NCBI RefSeq assembly: GCF_905147365.1
Contig: NC_056407.1
Span: 10,682,001-10,746,000, forward strand
Reading direction: 5' to 3'
Length of the DNA stretch: 64,000 nucleotides
Source of the DNA: Aricia agestis
Lineage: Eukaryota; Arthropoda; Insecta; Lepidoptera; Lycaenidae
Made by a program: the position numbers and the translations under genes. Shown in pieces: positions 48,104 to 59,569 of this stretch. The notes beneath the pieces were generated by a model, which was given only the letters and a program-made list of their open reading frames with translations, was not told where the DNA came from and ran no database searches. Every line of letters starts with the position of its first letter. Position 1 is the stretch's first letter.

Positions 48104-49273
48104 TTATTTCAGTTTTTACAACACGAGATTTTATCAAGTTTTTTAAGCAAGTTGTTCCCTCACAAATAATAAGTGCTAAAGAATAAAATATTACAAATAC
48201 ATGCAATGTTTTTAAGGAGTCACTGCCATATGAAATGTATGCAGATCTGACATTCATACAGATATTGTTTCGAAATACTTATTAGCAAGCCTGCAGCATA
48301 CCATTGCAAATAACAATACGATTTTATGGTAATTAGATGTGATAATTTTTTTTAATGTCGAATGTCTAAGTACCCAATGGCTCAAGAGACAGCGATTTTC
48401 GACATTTTATAAAAGTTGCAAGTTTACCAGTTTAAGACCAAAAGAGGTAAGAACGACAAGCAACTAGAGTTTAGATCGAGGTTACTTTAGGGGGTATCCA
48501 GTTCTGAGAGTCTACCTGACCATTGATAAAGTATAAAACTTAATTTTTTGTATTATTTTGTTTTATAGGAATACTGCAAGAATCTCCTCTCGCACTGCCG
48601 GACACTTATGACAGTTGCTTTCCACTGCGAGACCACTTCAATGTCAATGTGGGAATTAACTGTCAAAAATAATAATATTATACTGTCCTGTGCTTAGCAT
48701 GAGGTTATGTTTTTTAAAAGTATGAAGTAAACTCTAACTGTACATTAGACAGAAGACAGATATGGTTATACGTTAAGCATATTGTTAGGATCTCCATTCA
48801 CGACTCTGAGGCTTCCGTTTTAGTATCATTGTGAGGTTAATTAAATCTATATAAGGTCAGCAGCGAACCGGGCTATCACCGCGCCCGGTAAATCACAATG
48901 AGTCGTGACAATAACCGAACAAATCTAAATGTACGACAATCTTTTAATTAACCGAGTGTACCTAATGTTAGGTCCCGTTCGTGTTATCGGGGGTGCTCCG
49001 GAGGTGAGTACGAAATGTGGAGAGTCACGCAATACGGACCATCTAGACACGTTTCTTCTCTACACTAAAATGAACCTTACTTAGTCGTCATAAAGATCAT
49101 GTCGTGGGTAAAAGAACTGTGAAAGGGGTCTAGGACCGGCGACTGGCGTTAATAGAGCGCTATGCAGATTCAGATGCGCATGATATACTGCCGCGTCCGA
49201 GACAATCACAACCTTGATAAATTGTATACAATGGAACTGATAAAATACCACATAAATGATCTATCATAGTAAT
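48104..49273. other. Unique sequence
   Basis: No gene or repeat. Repeat-free GC-richer parts at 48570-48640 and 48800-49200 could be regulatory. Confidence 0.45.
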
Positions 49274-49286
49274 ACTATAGTCTATA

Positions 49287-49640
49287 TAACGCCTCCGTGG
49301 TCTAGTGGTTAGAGCGTCGCTCTCGACTCCGGAGGTCGTGGGTTCGAATCCCGCATTGGAAACATGTTATTTCCAAGTTTGTTTAGGACAATGCAGGCTG
49401 ATCACCTGATTGTCTGACAAGTAAGATGATCCATGCGTCGGATGGGCATGTAAAAAATTTCTCGCCAGTCGTGTCGGTCTTCCGTCCCACTGGGTTATGA
49501 GAGTAAAAGGAATAGAGAGTGCTCTTGTGTACTGCGCACACACTTGGGCACTATAAAATTACTCCTGCGTACCTGGCCTGGTTTCAATGAAACCGGCCAC
49601 CGTCACCGAAACCGGTGTGGGGAGTATTATTATTATTATT
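49287..49640 (+). mobile_element. Complete tRNA-derived SINE with 13-bp target duplication
   Basis: The tRNA-like head at 49291-49363 has A box TGGTCTAGTGG and B box GGTTCGAATCC within a good T-arm, but the acceptor stem does not pair, so it is not a functional tRNA. The body contains CGGATGGGCATG, CGTCCCACTGGGTTATGAGA and a GGTTTCAATGAAACC palindrome. The tail is (ATT)n (49625-49640). Perfect direct repeats ACTATAGTCTATA flank it (49274-49286, 49641-49653). Likely a young insertion. Confidence 0.93.
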
Positions 49641-49653
49641 ACTATAGTCTATA

Positions 49654-50010
49654 GGTCATATATTAAGTAATGTTTTTGTAATACCATAGCCAAACAGTAA
49701 AGGTATCTTAGGTTATGGTTTTAGTAACCATTGTCAGTAACTATTTTTACCTGAAAAATGGTAAATGTCTAATATTTTGACCAAATTCGCAATTAAATAA
49801 TAATTGAAAGAGTTTTACAGATTTACCATAATAGGATTCAAATACATAATTTAAAAAATCTGCTCACATTTCGAGGCAATTACCTAAGCTAGGTTAGAGA
49901 TCTAAGTGTACTAAGGCGCCATCTTGTATTACTTTACTGAACAAACTAATTTAGTCCGAGTATAACTGTCACCCAAGTTAGGTATTATCATAAATATAAA
50001 AAATATAAAA
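49654..50010. other. Unique sequence
   Basis: Nothing recognised. Confidence 0.5.
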
Positions 50011-50453
50011 ATCAGCCAAGTGCTAGTCGGACTCGTACACGAAGGGTTTCGTACCGTTATAAAGGAAAAATAGGCCAAAAATTGTGTTTTTGTATGGGAG
50101 CCCCCCTTAATTTTTTATTTTATTTTAATATTATAATTAAATATTATAGTACACATATAATCAAGGACTTTGTGAAAAATTCACTATTGCCATTATTGAT
50201 AATTATAGAGCAAAAAAGGCAGAAAAAATATAGGTTTGTTGTATGGGAGCCCTTAAATGTTTATTTTATTTTATTTTCGGTATTTGTTGTTATAGCGGCA
50301 ACAAAAATACACAATCTGTCCAAATTTCAGAAGTCTAGCTATAGCGGTTTTTGAGTTACAGCCTGGACGCAAGAACCTGGACAGACAGACGGACAGACAA
50401 CGAAGTCTTAGTAATAGGGTCCCGTTTTTACCCTTTGGGTAGGGAACCCTAAA
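50011..50453 (+). mobile_element. Insect 'CGGACTCG...GGAACCCTAAA' interspersed repeat
   Basis: Blocks in order are ATCAGCCAAGTGCTAGTCGG, ACGAAGGGTTTCGTACC, GTATGGGAGCCC (twice, 50092 and 50241), GACAGACAGACGGACAGAC, TAATAGGGTCCCGTTTTTAC and GGGAACCCTAAA. This order is familiar from many lepidopteran genomes. I take it as a non-coding retroelement or SINE-like family, class not certain. A fragment recurs at 37443. Confidence 0.78.
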
Positions 50454-52532
50454 GAACTAACCTAGCATTCAATAAATTGACGACACTTCTTTACGCCTAA
50501 TCCAGTCATATACATCTAATTAGAACTAAAGTACTTATTAGAGAAATAAATAGAGCAGATTTCTCTGTGAAGTTCATTGCATAATACCGTCTAATTATAC
50601 ATTACGTTGCAGTCAATTACGCTCACTACATCCACTCCAGCATCAATTAGCCGAGAGATGAGGAGGAGGAACGTTTATCATGACCGTTTAGCATCCAGCT
50701 ACTACGCTCGAACATAACTCCCATTGTCTTGTTATGCAGAGGTCAGTGTTTGCCTCTTTGTAGAGCCATCGACTCCGAGCTTATGCAATTGTTTTATATT
50801 TTTGAGCTCCGCTGTTGAGGCTGCCGGTGGTACGTCCCGAAAGATCGTAATCGACAAAGTCGATTGATGCGAAATTGCCCTTATCTTGGTACGATAAAGT
50901 TCAATGTTCTGTGATACTAGCGAGAGGAAAAGATTGTTTGGACGCCTCGCGAAGCATTTGAATCCATCGCGCAGTACGCCGTGGGCGGTGCAGTACTGGA
51001 CATGCAATATGAATTGTACGCTAGTGTAGCCCCAACTCGAGTCGAATGTCGATGTAAATAGCGGATTCGATGTTCCTCGAGATGATAATACTCACACCTT
51101 TTATTTACTGTGGGAATCTAATCGAGTACGTTTTCACAGTTAGTCCGAGCACTACAACAATGGTATTTGGTTATGATTACTTTGCTGATTATTTATAGTA
51201 CTCTACTATAAAATCATGGTTGTCGTTGCGATACTTGCTCGTAGTTATTGTTTATTTTAACAATTTACCTCTCGTGGGTCCTTACAGATCGATCAGATTT
51301 ATTGCCCTATGACAGAACAAGTTGATGACATACAGGACAACACAAAAAAAATTGAAACTTTGAGATAATGCATGCAGCATGCTGTTAAAACTAAATGCGT
51401 GTAGTAATTTCAACAACTTAAGTAGTATAATAGTTAACTAAGTTAGTCTGTAACTGCTCTGAATGGAAACAACAACAAAATTCAATTTTCATTATTTCAT
51501 GTTTTATTAAAACTGTGAAAGAAGCAAATAAATGAATTTCAATGTAACGCAATGTACGAAATTTATTTCGTAATTGATAACTCGCTGAGCCATTAAATTC
51601 TTAACCTATGTCAACGACAGATTTATCACCGAATATTATACATCCATTTGGCCCACATTTATTATTTATTGTATTGATTTATTACGACCGAAAATCATAA
51701 TTCATAAAAATGGCGGACAAATAGTTACTTTGGAGTTACATCCCTAAGGCGAGGTTGCGATATTCAACCTCGGACTGTTAATGGGTTTGTCTCGACTGTG
51801 GCGCCACGGGTACAGTGCGGCGTATGCGCCGGGCCCTTCTATTCGTACAAAACTTAATCAAAACAAAACTAACCCTAAAATCTTACTAAATATTTGACAG
51901 ACTCATGTGTCAAATATTTTATAAGAAGACCTGTATTTGCAAAACTAAAGATCTTGAGATTTCAGTTGTTACAAAACTACATGAGTAAAACAGAGGAAAC
52001 ATTAACTCTTTTAATTTTCTGGCTCGTAAGAAATTAGTCAAGCAGGGGCTCTATATTCTTATACTACATCTTGCAGTACCTATGTTTCTTGCCAGCGTGC
52101 ACTCTCCCAGAAGTCAGTCGAAAAATGTAATTATTTTATGACAATAGAAAAATGAATTATTACAAGTTTTTCTTTCACTTTGCAATCGGAAATCAGATAA
52201 TTACAATTCCGATAACGTAACAAAGGAAGGCATTTAGAACTTAGCCCAGTAACTTACTTGCGAGAGAAATTCTCGCTAACAATACTTCTCTGTGGCAGTA
52301 CGATAACTTTATAATTGTTATTAAAAACTATGCGCTACAATAATTGTACTACCATTTCGATTGCGTAGCGCCTTTGGTTCACGAATTCTGGATAATTCCA
52401 TGATCAAATTTATCGTCCAAAGCGAATTCTGATTTGAAATGGGGCGTTTGAATTATTAATTCTGGTATACCGTTTGACGGGATTTGCACAAACGCTACAA
52501 AATCACTTATATCATAACATAGTCCATACTAA
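50454..52532. other. Unique sequence, candidate regulatory DNA at 50620-51300
   Basis: No gene recognised. The 91-codon minus frame at 50732-51007 is within chance expectation and has no domain, though its codons are unremarkable enough that coding cannot be excluded. Confidence 0.4.
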
Positions 52533-52750
52533 TCCATACTAATATTATAAATGCGAAAGTGTGTCTGTCTGTCTGTCTGTTACCTCTTCATGCTCAAACC
52601 ACTGAACCGATTTTGATGGAATTTGAGTCCAGGGAAAGGACATATTGTAATTTTTATCCTGGAAAAATGTACTGTTCCCACGCTATAAAAGAATCAAAAC
52701 TCTTACGCCGTAATTTTGTATTTAAAATTTGTAGACGACTGATTGCTTGC
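52533..52750 (+). mobile_element. Helitron-like 5' end fragment
   Basis: Starts TCCATACTAATATTATAAAT after AA, continues GCGAAAGTGTGTCTGTCTGT and CCACTGAACCGATTTTGATG. No hairpin-CTAGT end was found. An extra TCCATACTAA just before it (52523) suggests insertion next to, or slippage from, a similar head. Confidence 0.72.
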
Positions 52751-53952
52751 TAATTTTCACAAAACTTTAGCTCCATATTATAAACTTTAGCCTATTACAT
52801 CCTGGTAGCATAGATATTTATTATTAGGAAATCAAGTCAAAAAATATCAAATTCAGATTCGAATATTTTAAAAACACTCTACATTCTGATCTCATAATTG
52901 GATTCGCTGTCTTTACCTCTACTCGAACATAATACGAGTTAGAAGCAAACTCATTTGAATCCATACAACAATAGTCCAAAATTAGTTCCAGTGAGAGCCA
53001 AAGTAACCTCAAGATAAACAGCGAGCTCATATATTCAGACCTCCAAATAAAACGGAATCAAATCCCATTACCCTAAAGTGACTTCAACAGCCTTACAAAC
53101 CTTATCGAACAATGGCTGCCCTAATGTAAGTCTCTGGTGCCGATTATTTCCATTAAACTTGCCTACGCCCTCGCTAACTTATGCGGCCGATAGTATTATT
53201 AATAGTTAATGCGATTTATTAATTATTGTTATGAATCAACGTTTCAGGATCGGAATTATAGATGACTTGCTCAATGTTCGTATGTCTTATAAATCAATTT
53301 GACTCGTTACAAATTAAGATTATAGTATAAAATACGAGTATTAGTTAGTATTCGCTTTAATATGATATTATAATAATATATTATATTATTTACAGCCATG
53401 TCCATTGTCCATTTCTTTACGAGTCTACCATAAGCTACGTGTAAGTCGTAAGTCGTAACTTACATATATTGCTGTATTATCCTTACGGTAATAGAAAACG
53501 ATTATTATACTTGAAGGAATTTGTGCAGTTTACATATTAAATATATTGATAAAAAAATCTACCGCATCATAAATCATTTGAAACAGGCGTGTGTGAGACA
53601 AAGTGATGATTATTATGTTTTAATGTTCTACTTGAGGTTCTACTATTACACTATGACACATAATTCGTATTTTATAGAGATTTCAATTGAAAGTTTAATG
53701 TATAAAGTAACATAAATTATTTATAAATTATTTACAAAGTAGACTCTAAATAAAAACTTTTTTAATAACCGTCAGAAATATATAAGTTGAAATAGCATCG
53801 TAGCGACTTCTCAATAGCCGGCAGCGTCGCCACTCGGCGTCCAATACAAGCTGTTAGCTCATCGCTTCTGAACTGCTCTAAATCTGTCTCAAATAGACCA
53901 GACCGTGACCTACATTCACTTCTTTTTACTTTCTTCAAATGCGTAAACAGAG
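52751..53952. other. Unique AT-rich sequence
   Basis: No gene or repeat recognised. Confidence 0.5.
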
Positions 53953-54129
53953 CCTTTAGCCAGGACTTTTTCTTTATCGCTTCTTTATTATGGACTCTCC
54001 GATCCAAATGCATGGAATTGACGGTACAGGTCGAACGTCAACTTCATATTATCGAACGCTTATTAAATTCTGTATATTTCAATCGGAAATTCTATAAAGA
54101 AGCGATAAAGAAAACGTCTTGGCTAAAGG
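53953..54129. mobile_element. Snap-back MITE, AGCCAAGA family copy 2
   Basis: The inverted arms CCTTTAGCCAGGACTTTTTC... (53953-53990) and complement (54090-54129) share TCTTTATCGCTTCTTTAT. The order AGCCAAGA, TTTTC, TCGCTTC, TTATAGAAT, CCGAT matches the element at 34959-35140. Confidence 0.78.
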
Positions 54130-54628
54130 GTTAGATGTTGTATCGTTACCTCAAAACAGTCTGACCAGATGCAGATAAAAATAACTTCAGAAGGTTTGGA
54201 GTCAGTTTGCATCAAAGCTAGAGAAAACGAAGCTCTGCACGGTGCACCTCGTCTCGTATTCAACAGTGTAACAACAAAATGTAAACAGTACTAACCCTTA
54301 TTCTTAAAATATATTATACGTAAAGAAGCCTATAACAATGTGGCGATAAACATTGATCTTCTCTTGGCTTCTCAGAAGCCCATATTAATTTTAGGCGTAA
54401 TTAATTAACCTACATTAATTAAGTTATACTTATAAAAGCTACGATGTACAATTATTAATGTGGAAATATACTCGTTTCCATGTTTCCTTTGAAGAAATAT
54501 TCATTTATTATGAACAAATAAGAACATTGTGTAAGCAAACAATTAATTTCGCAGAGTAATAAATAACAGAACGTATAAAACGCGAAGTAATATGTTCAGT
54601 ATGTACACATACAGCGGCCGTTTCTCAC
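54130..54628. other. Unique sequence
   Basis: Nothing recognised apart from a second donor match for the exon candidate (minus GTATGT at 54612-54607). Confidence 0.45.
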
Positions 54629-54758
54629 GCGGAGCGCTTGAGATCACAAGAAGTCTGTTGGATTCCTTCACCGCGTCCAGCGATATGTTTCCGGCACCGA
54701 GCATTGTGTCCACGCTGCAAACGAAATACAACCCTAAGATTTTCCTCCTAAAATTCAT
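54629..54758 (-). CDS. Candidate 5' coding exon with signal peptide (partial)
   Basis: The minus strand opens at an ATG (54758) with a basic n-region and hydrophobic core (MNFRRKILGLYFVCSV), a typical secretion signal, then a polar stretch including GNISLDAVKESNRLL. After 43 codons a donor match C|GTGAGA follows (exon end 54629). An alternative donor GTATGT would end the exon at 54613 in the same frame. GC content and codon choice are clearly above the surrounding DNA. The frame extends upstream to other ATGs (in-frame MWKLK start), so the start is uncertain. An acceptor-like TTTCGTTTGCAG inside it offers an internal-exon reading instead. The plus strand is also open here. No homologue recognised. 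Confidence 0.35.
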
Positions 54759-54854
54759 TTTCAGTTTCCACATTTTTAACCACAGCCAGCGGTCATGTCT
54801 CTTGCAATATAAGGTGGTGTCATGATACCTATACGTTGTACAAAGCGCTAACAC

Positions 54855-55199
54855 TCAAATATATATGGCTTATTATCATATACCTTCGGTTTTGAATTAG
54901 GAAACTCGCAGACAATATTTTACAGCCGCCCGTCGCGCTCCCTACGGCATTTCGTAGAAGATCGTAGGTAGCACTCGGGGACAATTTCCATTGAACATTG
55001 TATCTCATTGAAGATAATCATATATTTTCCTTTAAACAGAAGCCGGGAATAAATCTTCCTTGAACACATTGTCTTCCCCCTTGTTTAGATGTGAGGAGAT
55101 TAATAGTAATCACTTTACTGAGCTCCGTCCTGCGCGGTGTCGGTTTCAGAAAATAACTTGTTAAGATTACACCGACTAATTTATCCAACGTTGCAGTTA
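54855..55199. other. Unique sequence
   Basis: No gene. If the exon candidate is real, its promoter or 5' UTR would lie in this direction. Confidence 0.4.
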
Positions 55200-55312
55200 T
55201 CTATATATATGAAAATGAATTTTCAATTGTGTTAGTAACGCTAAAACTCGAAAACGGCTGAACGGATTGGACTAATTTTTAAAATATTACAAGTTTTCCT
55301 TAACATGCTTTA
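55200..55312 (+). mobile_element. Helitron-like 5' end fragment
   Basis: TCTATATATATGAAAATGAA, then GCTAAAACTCGAAAACGGCT and GAACGGATTGGACTAATTTT, matching the second head inside 18659-19023. The 3' end is absent. Confidence 0.72.
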
Positions 55313-55995
55313 CCGTACCATGAATCCTAGACAAATTACAGGTCCAGTAGCAGTTGCTTTTTATGTTAGCCTGAGAGAAAACGTTATTTTCATGTTTAAC
55401 TAGCAATTTTTTCAGTTAAGCAGATTTTCTTTTGAAATCTCAACCCTTTTTACGATACACGACTACGAGAGCCCACGACGATAACGGTCGGCCAGATTTA
55501 ACAATCGAAATGATCCGTTTTATTCAAATTGAGATATCTTTATAGCTGGTACGGTACACCTATCGTTATACTCACGCCGAAGCGATTTTCGTGCATTCCC
55601 GGAATGATTTCCTTATTACCTCGCCTGGTTCACTTCGCAGAGGTCGTTTGAGTATGTTAAGGTTGTGTTTGTGAAATTATTGCATACTTACTTTTTTATA
55701 AGGTGTGCCCAATTAGTTGCTTGTTTTATCAGTTGTATGGCACAGGTGACGGAAATTGACTAATATTAACATAACATAATCCGACCGAATAACGTAGTTA
55801 GACCATAGGTAGACTAAATAAATTTCTTTGGTAGACATTGTTTCATCAAAAGGATTCTATTGCTTACACTAAAAACTGTAATCTAAGATAGAAACTTTAT
55901 TATCTAACACCGTATTTTCAAACTGTATATTCCTGAAGTTACCGCTTGATATAATGGACAATAAGAACGCGACGAGGCTTTCGGAAAGTTTGTTA
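55313..55995. other. Unique sequence
   Basis: Nothing recognised. Confidence 0.5.
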
Positions 55996-56541
55996 TCTAT
56001 AAATATACATATTATAAAACAATGTCGCTTTTTTTATTTTTCCCTCATGTCAATTTGTTCCCTATAATCTTTAAAACTACGCAACGGATTTTGATGATTC
56101 TTTCAGTGTTAGATAGCCTATTTATCGTGGAAGGCTATAGGCTATATTATTACGCTAAGACTAGTAGGAGCGAAGAAATAGAGGAAAATGTGGAAAAAAC
56201 GGGGAAGATTATTAGAAAGGGCTAACTTGAACGCGCTAATCTCAGGAACTACCTACTGGTCCGATTTGAAAAATTATTTCAGTGTTAGATAGCCCATTTA
56301 TTGAAGAAGGCTATAGGCTATATTTTATCACGATAGATGAGACTAATAGGAGAATGTGGAAAAAACGGGGGAAATTATTTGAAAGGGCTTATCTCGCGAA
56401 CTATTGGAGCAATTTTTATGTAATTTGGCACTAATAAGAATTAGACCACGTGAAGGATCATAATTCATAGGCTATCGATTTTAATCATTTTTTCAGTAGC
56501 TATATATGTTATACCCCTGCGACGCCGGGGCGGGTCGCTAG
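55996..56541 (+). mobile_element. Helitron-like element, 546 bp, copy 2
   Basis: Starts TCTATAAATATACATATTAT after an A and ends CCCC...GGGG stem, CGGGTCG and CTAG (56538-56541) followed by T. It aligns throughout with 45457-45968, including the internal duplicated CAGTGTTAGATAGCC block (56104, 56280). The 67-codon frame inside is not a gene. Confidence 0.9.
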
Positions 56542-57089
56542 TTGAAAAATAAAAGTAAACATTTAAATGATTAAGTGGCAACTGGCAACCCTAAGTAGGT
56601 AGCTGCGTTCACGCAATACAATCGGGCTAGTTATCCCCAGTTAAAGATACTTGTTTTAGACCATACGTGTTCGCGGACCTAACTACCTCCAATATGGCGT
56701 TCTCGAATCTTTGTTCCTATATAATAGGTCATTATTTTGAATTTCATTTACTTTTTATCCTATCCATACGGAGCTCTCTTTGTGTAATGAATTGAAGAGA
56801 ATTTATTGAAATGGTTTTAAATTCGAATCGAATCGAACATCGAATTGAAGTTCTTTTAATCGCATTCCGATTATAATCACACGATTATCTAATTGCTAAT
56901 TACGTAACTAATCAATATCAATTAATCTGATAGATACAATTATGAACTATCGGTAACAGCACTCGAGTGCATATTATTATTGGTAATAATGGACATTACC
57001 GATCAAGAAATACGGACAATATAATTATTATTATGATATCATTCAATGACTATGCTCCAATTACACCTACTTTTCTTGAAGCATTGCTA
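56542..57089. other. Unique sequence
   Basis: No gene or repeat recognised. Confidence 0.5.
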
Positions 57090-57421
57090 TTTTTTTTAAT
57101 GAAATAAGGGGACAAACGAGCAAACGGGTCACCTGATGGAAAGCAACTTCCTTAACCCATGGACACTCGCAGCATCAGAAGAGGTATTGCAAGTGCGTTG
57201 CCGGCCTTTTAAGAGAGAATAGGGTAATAGGGGAGGGTAGGGAAGGGAAGGGGATAGGGGAGGGTAGTGAAGAGAATAGGGTAGGGGATTGGGCCTCCGG
57301 TAAACTCACTCACTCGGCGAAACACAGCGCAAGCGCTGTCTCACGCCGGTTTTCTGAGAGAACTTGGTATTTTTCCGGTCGAGCCAGCCCATTCGTGCCG
57401 AAGCATGGCTCTCCCACGTAT
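57090..57421 (-). mobile_element. SINE-like 'CACCTGATGG' family, copy E
   Basis: Full-length, about 332 bp, poly(A) on the minus strand (T run 57090-57098). It carries several GGG tracts at 57220-57293 and ends CTCCCACGTA. Confidence 0.88.
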
Positions 57422-58980
57422 CCACATATCCACGTATTTGCAGGTAGCGAGTTCCAACGTTGCTACGAGAAGATTTGGAAATCTCTATTATGTTTCTTTA
57501 GGAACAAGCTGATTAAATATTACGAACAACGATAACCCTACTAAATTACTCCATATTTTTTTCCTTCATTTAGTTAATGGAGAGAATAAATACCTTTTTC
57601 CCCTTACTAGATACAGACACGAAACGTACGTAACAGTATATTGCGACGTCGTTAATTGATCACACGTTCACTCTCCGAGCACGGCGCCCTTCGGCCCTTC
57701 GCCCTCCGAGCCGGGACTCCAAATTTATATTGTTTTACACCGATCTATTGAATATTTTAAGCACTTACTTCAACCTCACTTTACTATGGCTCAAACATTG
57801 TCAATCTGGTTAATTTTTCGCTCTATATAGAGAATGCGGATTCGATGCTAATTTGTTAGCTTTTACACGTTTTAAGACTAAGGCTCCGGGGTTACTCAAG
57901 GGACCAGATTAGGCATCGTGGTGAGCAGCTGACGCGATGTGAACCGAATGATTGCTATTTTGAACTTCCAAAAACGAGGATATTGTTTTTTTTTTTTTTT
58001 TGAAAAAATATTTTGTATGACTTTTACGCATCGCACAATCGTGCCTCGTATTATTTCGTTTTAGGTGTGATCTGAACCGTAGTTAATAGTTAGTACCCGT
58101 AGCTATATTAGACTATTGAGTCTATCCATACCATAGAAAAAATTAATATAATATGGGACTCACAGCAGCTGTTGGCGACAAACAAGGAACGCAAACTACT
58201 TGCCTCTTTCTAAGAAAGTTTTGCTAATAATTAGTACTGTGTAATAGCCAGCGAGACACTGGTCTATTGCACTCTTCTTCTTGAGAAAAAAAAATGCACT
58301 TGACGTTTAATTAGAACATCCAGAGCGTTATCAGTGAGAAGTTATTTATCCTACTTTCTTTAAAGGTGGTTTTTATTCCGCAAAAAGTTTTGATCTAAAT
58401 TCATTAAACCACAGTTATTTTAAGCTGTAGGAGCCATTTTTAACTGAACAGTGTAACTTATACAAATACCCAAAAAAGTATCTAACATATTTAAAGTTGT
58501 GTTTTCTGATGCAATCTATCGATTTCTGATGTAATCTATCGAAAAGTGTCAAGATTTAATTATACCTAATTTATACGACAAACTGTTTCCATAAATTTCC
58601 ACAAATCTGGATTCTTCATACCCATGAAATCCTTCGATATACTGAACGACATTCACGTACATAAACACTAAATAACTTCAGTCCATACATTAATATTCAT
58701 AGCACCAGTGTTTGCCTCGAGCGGGATCCAATCCAGGCATTTACAAACATCGCAATGAAAGATGTCACGCTTTTGCGAGGCTGGTTATGTTACAAGTGAC
58801 ATATTTCTTACGACCAGCTGACGTGGTACATGACCATTTATTTTATTAGTCGTGATTGAGGTACCGGTAATTTCAAAGTAGCTCTAGCCTTCTTCGAACA
58901 ACCTTACAATATATTAAGTAAGAGAATGGCGGATCAAGTATTCTCGGATGCAGGACTCTAATTTGGTGGTGATGATCACA
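57422..58980. other. Unique sequence
   Basis: No gene. A short CpG-rich patch lies at 57670-57720, and a T run at 57987-58001 may be a degraded retroelement tail. Confidence 0.45.
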
Positions 58981-58984
58981 TCAT

Positions 58985-59107
58985 GATCAATTCATTTGTG
59001 TCACATGTCGACAAATATCAATTCTGTCGACATGCAGCAACCCGACCAAATAATGTGATAGTCCTGTCAACTTGTCAAGTTCTGCCTATGAATCAATTAC
59101 TATGATG
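58985..59107. mobile_element. MITE-like element, GATTCATAG family copy 2
   Basis: The right end CTATGAATCAATTACTATGATG and the internal ACCCGACCAAAT match the 8453-8593 element. There is an internal palindrome CATGTCGACA / TGTCGACATG at 59006-59033. The left end is eroded. Confidence 0.6.
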
Positions 59108-59229
59108 TTATGTATTCTTGAATAAGAGTCCTGGACGCAAGCTCTGGAACTTTAAATAAAAATGAAGAGACTTCAGAATCCGAAACATATTTTTAAAATT
59201 AAAATCGCTTCGAATACATCACCTTAATG

Positions 59230-59569
59230 TTTTTTTTTTCTTTTTTATGAAATAAGGGTGCAAACGAGCAAACGGGTCACCTGATGGAAAGCAACTTCCG
59301 TCGCCCATGGACACTCGCAGCATCAGAAGAGCTGCAGGTGCGTTGCCGGCCTTTTAAGAGGTAATAGGGTAATAGGGAAGGGTAGGGAAGGGAATAGTTG
59401 AGGGTAGGGAAGGGAATAGGGTAGGGGTTAGGGGATTGGGCCTCCGGTAAACTCACTCACTCGGCGAAACACAGCGCAAGCGCTGTTTCACGCCGGTTTT
59501 CTGTGAGAACGTGGTATTTATCCGGTCGAGCCGGCCCATTCGTGCCGAAACATGGCTCTCCCACGTATA
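59230..59569 (-). mobile_element. SINE-like 'CACCTGATGG' family, copy F
   Basis: Full-length, about 340 bp, with T run 59230-59239 (interrupted by C) marking the minus-strand poly(A). G tracts at 59364-59430. Ends CCCACGTATA. It is close to copies A and E. Confidence 0.9.

Noticed and set aside
47755..48186. 143-codon plus-strand frame as a gene
   Set aside because: It spans a MITE and is kept open by repeated TTTAAC motifs; low-complexity Leu/Thr/Ile translation.
49291..49363. tRNA gene
   Set aside because: Good A and B boxes and T-arm, but the acceptor stem does not pair, and it heads a SINE body with an (ATT)n tail and target duplication.
50732..51007. 91-codon minus-strand frame as a gene
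   Set aside because: Several frames of this length are expected by chance; no domain, and the upstream acceptor is weak.
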